Assembly: GCF_002155975.1 (NCBI RefSeq)
Contig: NZ_MUMI01000026.1
Coordinates: forward strand, 1 to 42,211
Reading direction: 5' to 3'
Source of the DNA: Amycolatopsis kentuckyensis
Lineage (GTDB): Bacteria > Actinomycetota > Actinomycetes > Mycobacteriales > Pseudonocardiaceae
DNA: 42,211 nucleotides
This document shows positions 41,835 to 42,211 of the stretch, one piece after another; the stretch's first letter is position 1; each line of letters opens with the position of its first letter. A model generated the notes under the pieces. That model made no database searches and was not told the origin of the DNA. It saw nothing but the letters and a program-made list of their open reading frames with translations. Position numbers and translations under genes: made by a program.

Positions 41835-42211
41835 GCTGCGCCTCGGCGACCTGGGGGAGCGGGGAATCCAGGAGACGGTGCTGCGGCCGCGCTACCACGG
41901 CACGGAAGGCTTCGGCGACGACAGCGCGTTCCTGGCGGAGGTGAAGACACCGGCAGAACTGGTCGCGACGACCGACAGCTGTCCCACGCCGCTGGTCAAC
42001 CTCCTGGCCGAACCGGACCTCTACCACGCAGGCTGGCTGCTGGCGACGATCAACCTGTCGGACCTGGCTGCGGCGGGAGCCGAGCCGCTGGGATTGGTCG
42101 TCAACTACACGCTGCCCAAGACGACGACGGTAAGGGAGTTCGAGCGGCTCCTCGACGGTGTCGACGCCTGTTGCGCCGCGCACGGGACGAAGGTCGCCGG
42201 CGGAGACATCC
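41818..42211 (+). CDS. ThiL/AIR-synthase-like kinase, 3' truncated by the window
   Basis: The first 131 residues are visible. They show the N-terminal AIR-synthase/ThiL domain: GFGDDSAFLAEV, ATTDSCPTPLVNLL, TINLSDLAAAGAEPLGLVVN and, at the edge, GTKVAGGDI. GDD-x-A and NLSD-x-AA-x-GA-P are typical of thiamine-monophosphate-kinase-type and selenophosphate-synthase-type ATP-using enzymes. Residues expected in a true ThiL are incomplete here, so the substrate is open. ATG 41818 overlaps the Dcd-like gene by 17 bases. The gene continues beyond position 42211. Confidence 0.82.
   Translation, partial: MSDTTELRLGDLGERGIQETVLRPRYHGTEGFGDDSAFLAEVKTPAELVATTDSCPTPLVNLLAEPDLYHAGWLLATINLSDLAAAGAEPLGLVVNYTLPKTTTVREFERLLDGVDACCAAHGTKVAGGDI

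Overview
The window is very GC-rich (roughly 70% or more by eye). It has frequent GTG starts, many 4-base ATGA/GTGA gene overlaps and typical actinobacterial families: Methyltransf_19, small SARP, TipAS-type MerR, ROK/XylA, GH92 and a Tat-exported protein. It reads as chromosome of a filamentous actinomycete, most likely Pseudonocardiaceae (Amycolatopsis-like). The genus is inference from family content and style.

Layout. 1-5.2 kb: a secreted beta-propeller-like protein with a duplicated tail, a Methyltransf_19 protein, a small exported protein, then an MFS exporter/aldo-keto reductase pair divergent from a MarR regulator. 5.5-12.8 kb: the most striking locus, an eight-gene, tightly overlapping operon encoding an inositol-3-phosphate-synthase-like cyclase, a UbiA prenyltransferase, a sugar-isomerase-type TIM barrel, EboA, TatD-type EboB, EboE, an alkaline-phosphatase-superfamily EboF-like protein and a ThuA protein. 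This resembles the ebo operon, with the usual EboD cyclase position taken by an inositol-phosphate-synthase homologue. 12.8-15.2 kb: xylA divergent from its probable ROK regulator with a clear operator between them. 15.3-18.5 kb: a large secreted subtilase. 18.7-21.8 kb: a TetR regulator with three operator boxes and a two-gene ABC exporter. 21.8-22.1 kb: hairpins and a tRNA-like structure. 22.1-26 kb: an amidohydrolase and a MerR(TipAS)/erythromycin-esterase/HTH operon. 26-28.4 kb: a secreted GH92 mannosidase under a LacI-type operator. 28.46-29.62 kb: an IS630-family element whose transposase appears internally deleted.

29.7-38.7 kb is mixed accessory content: two small Cys-rich proteins, a DUF2127 membrane protein, a PP2C-like phosphatase divergent from a small SARP, a Tat-exported protein, a SnoaL-like protein, a lower-GC membrane-anchored unknown, a GT39/GT2-GtrA cell-envelope glycosyltransferase pair and two small membrane proteins. 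39.2 kb to the right edge is a second unusual locus: an XRE regulator fused to a cyclase-like alpha-toroid domain, then a cupin, a dCTP-deaminase-like protein and a ThiL/AIR-synthase-like kinase cut by the window end. The last three overlap or nearly overlap and look co-transcribed.

The two loci best placed to be under-described systems are the ebo-like cyclitol/prenyl operon (5506-12803) and the toroid-regulator/cupin/Dcd-like/ThiL-like cluster (39221 to the edge).
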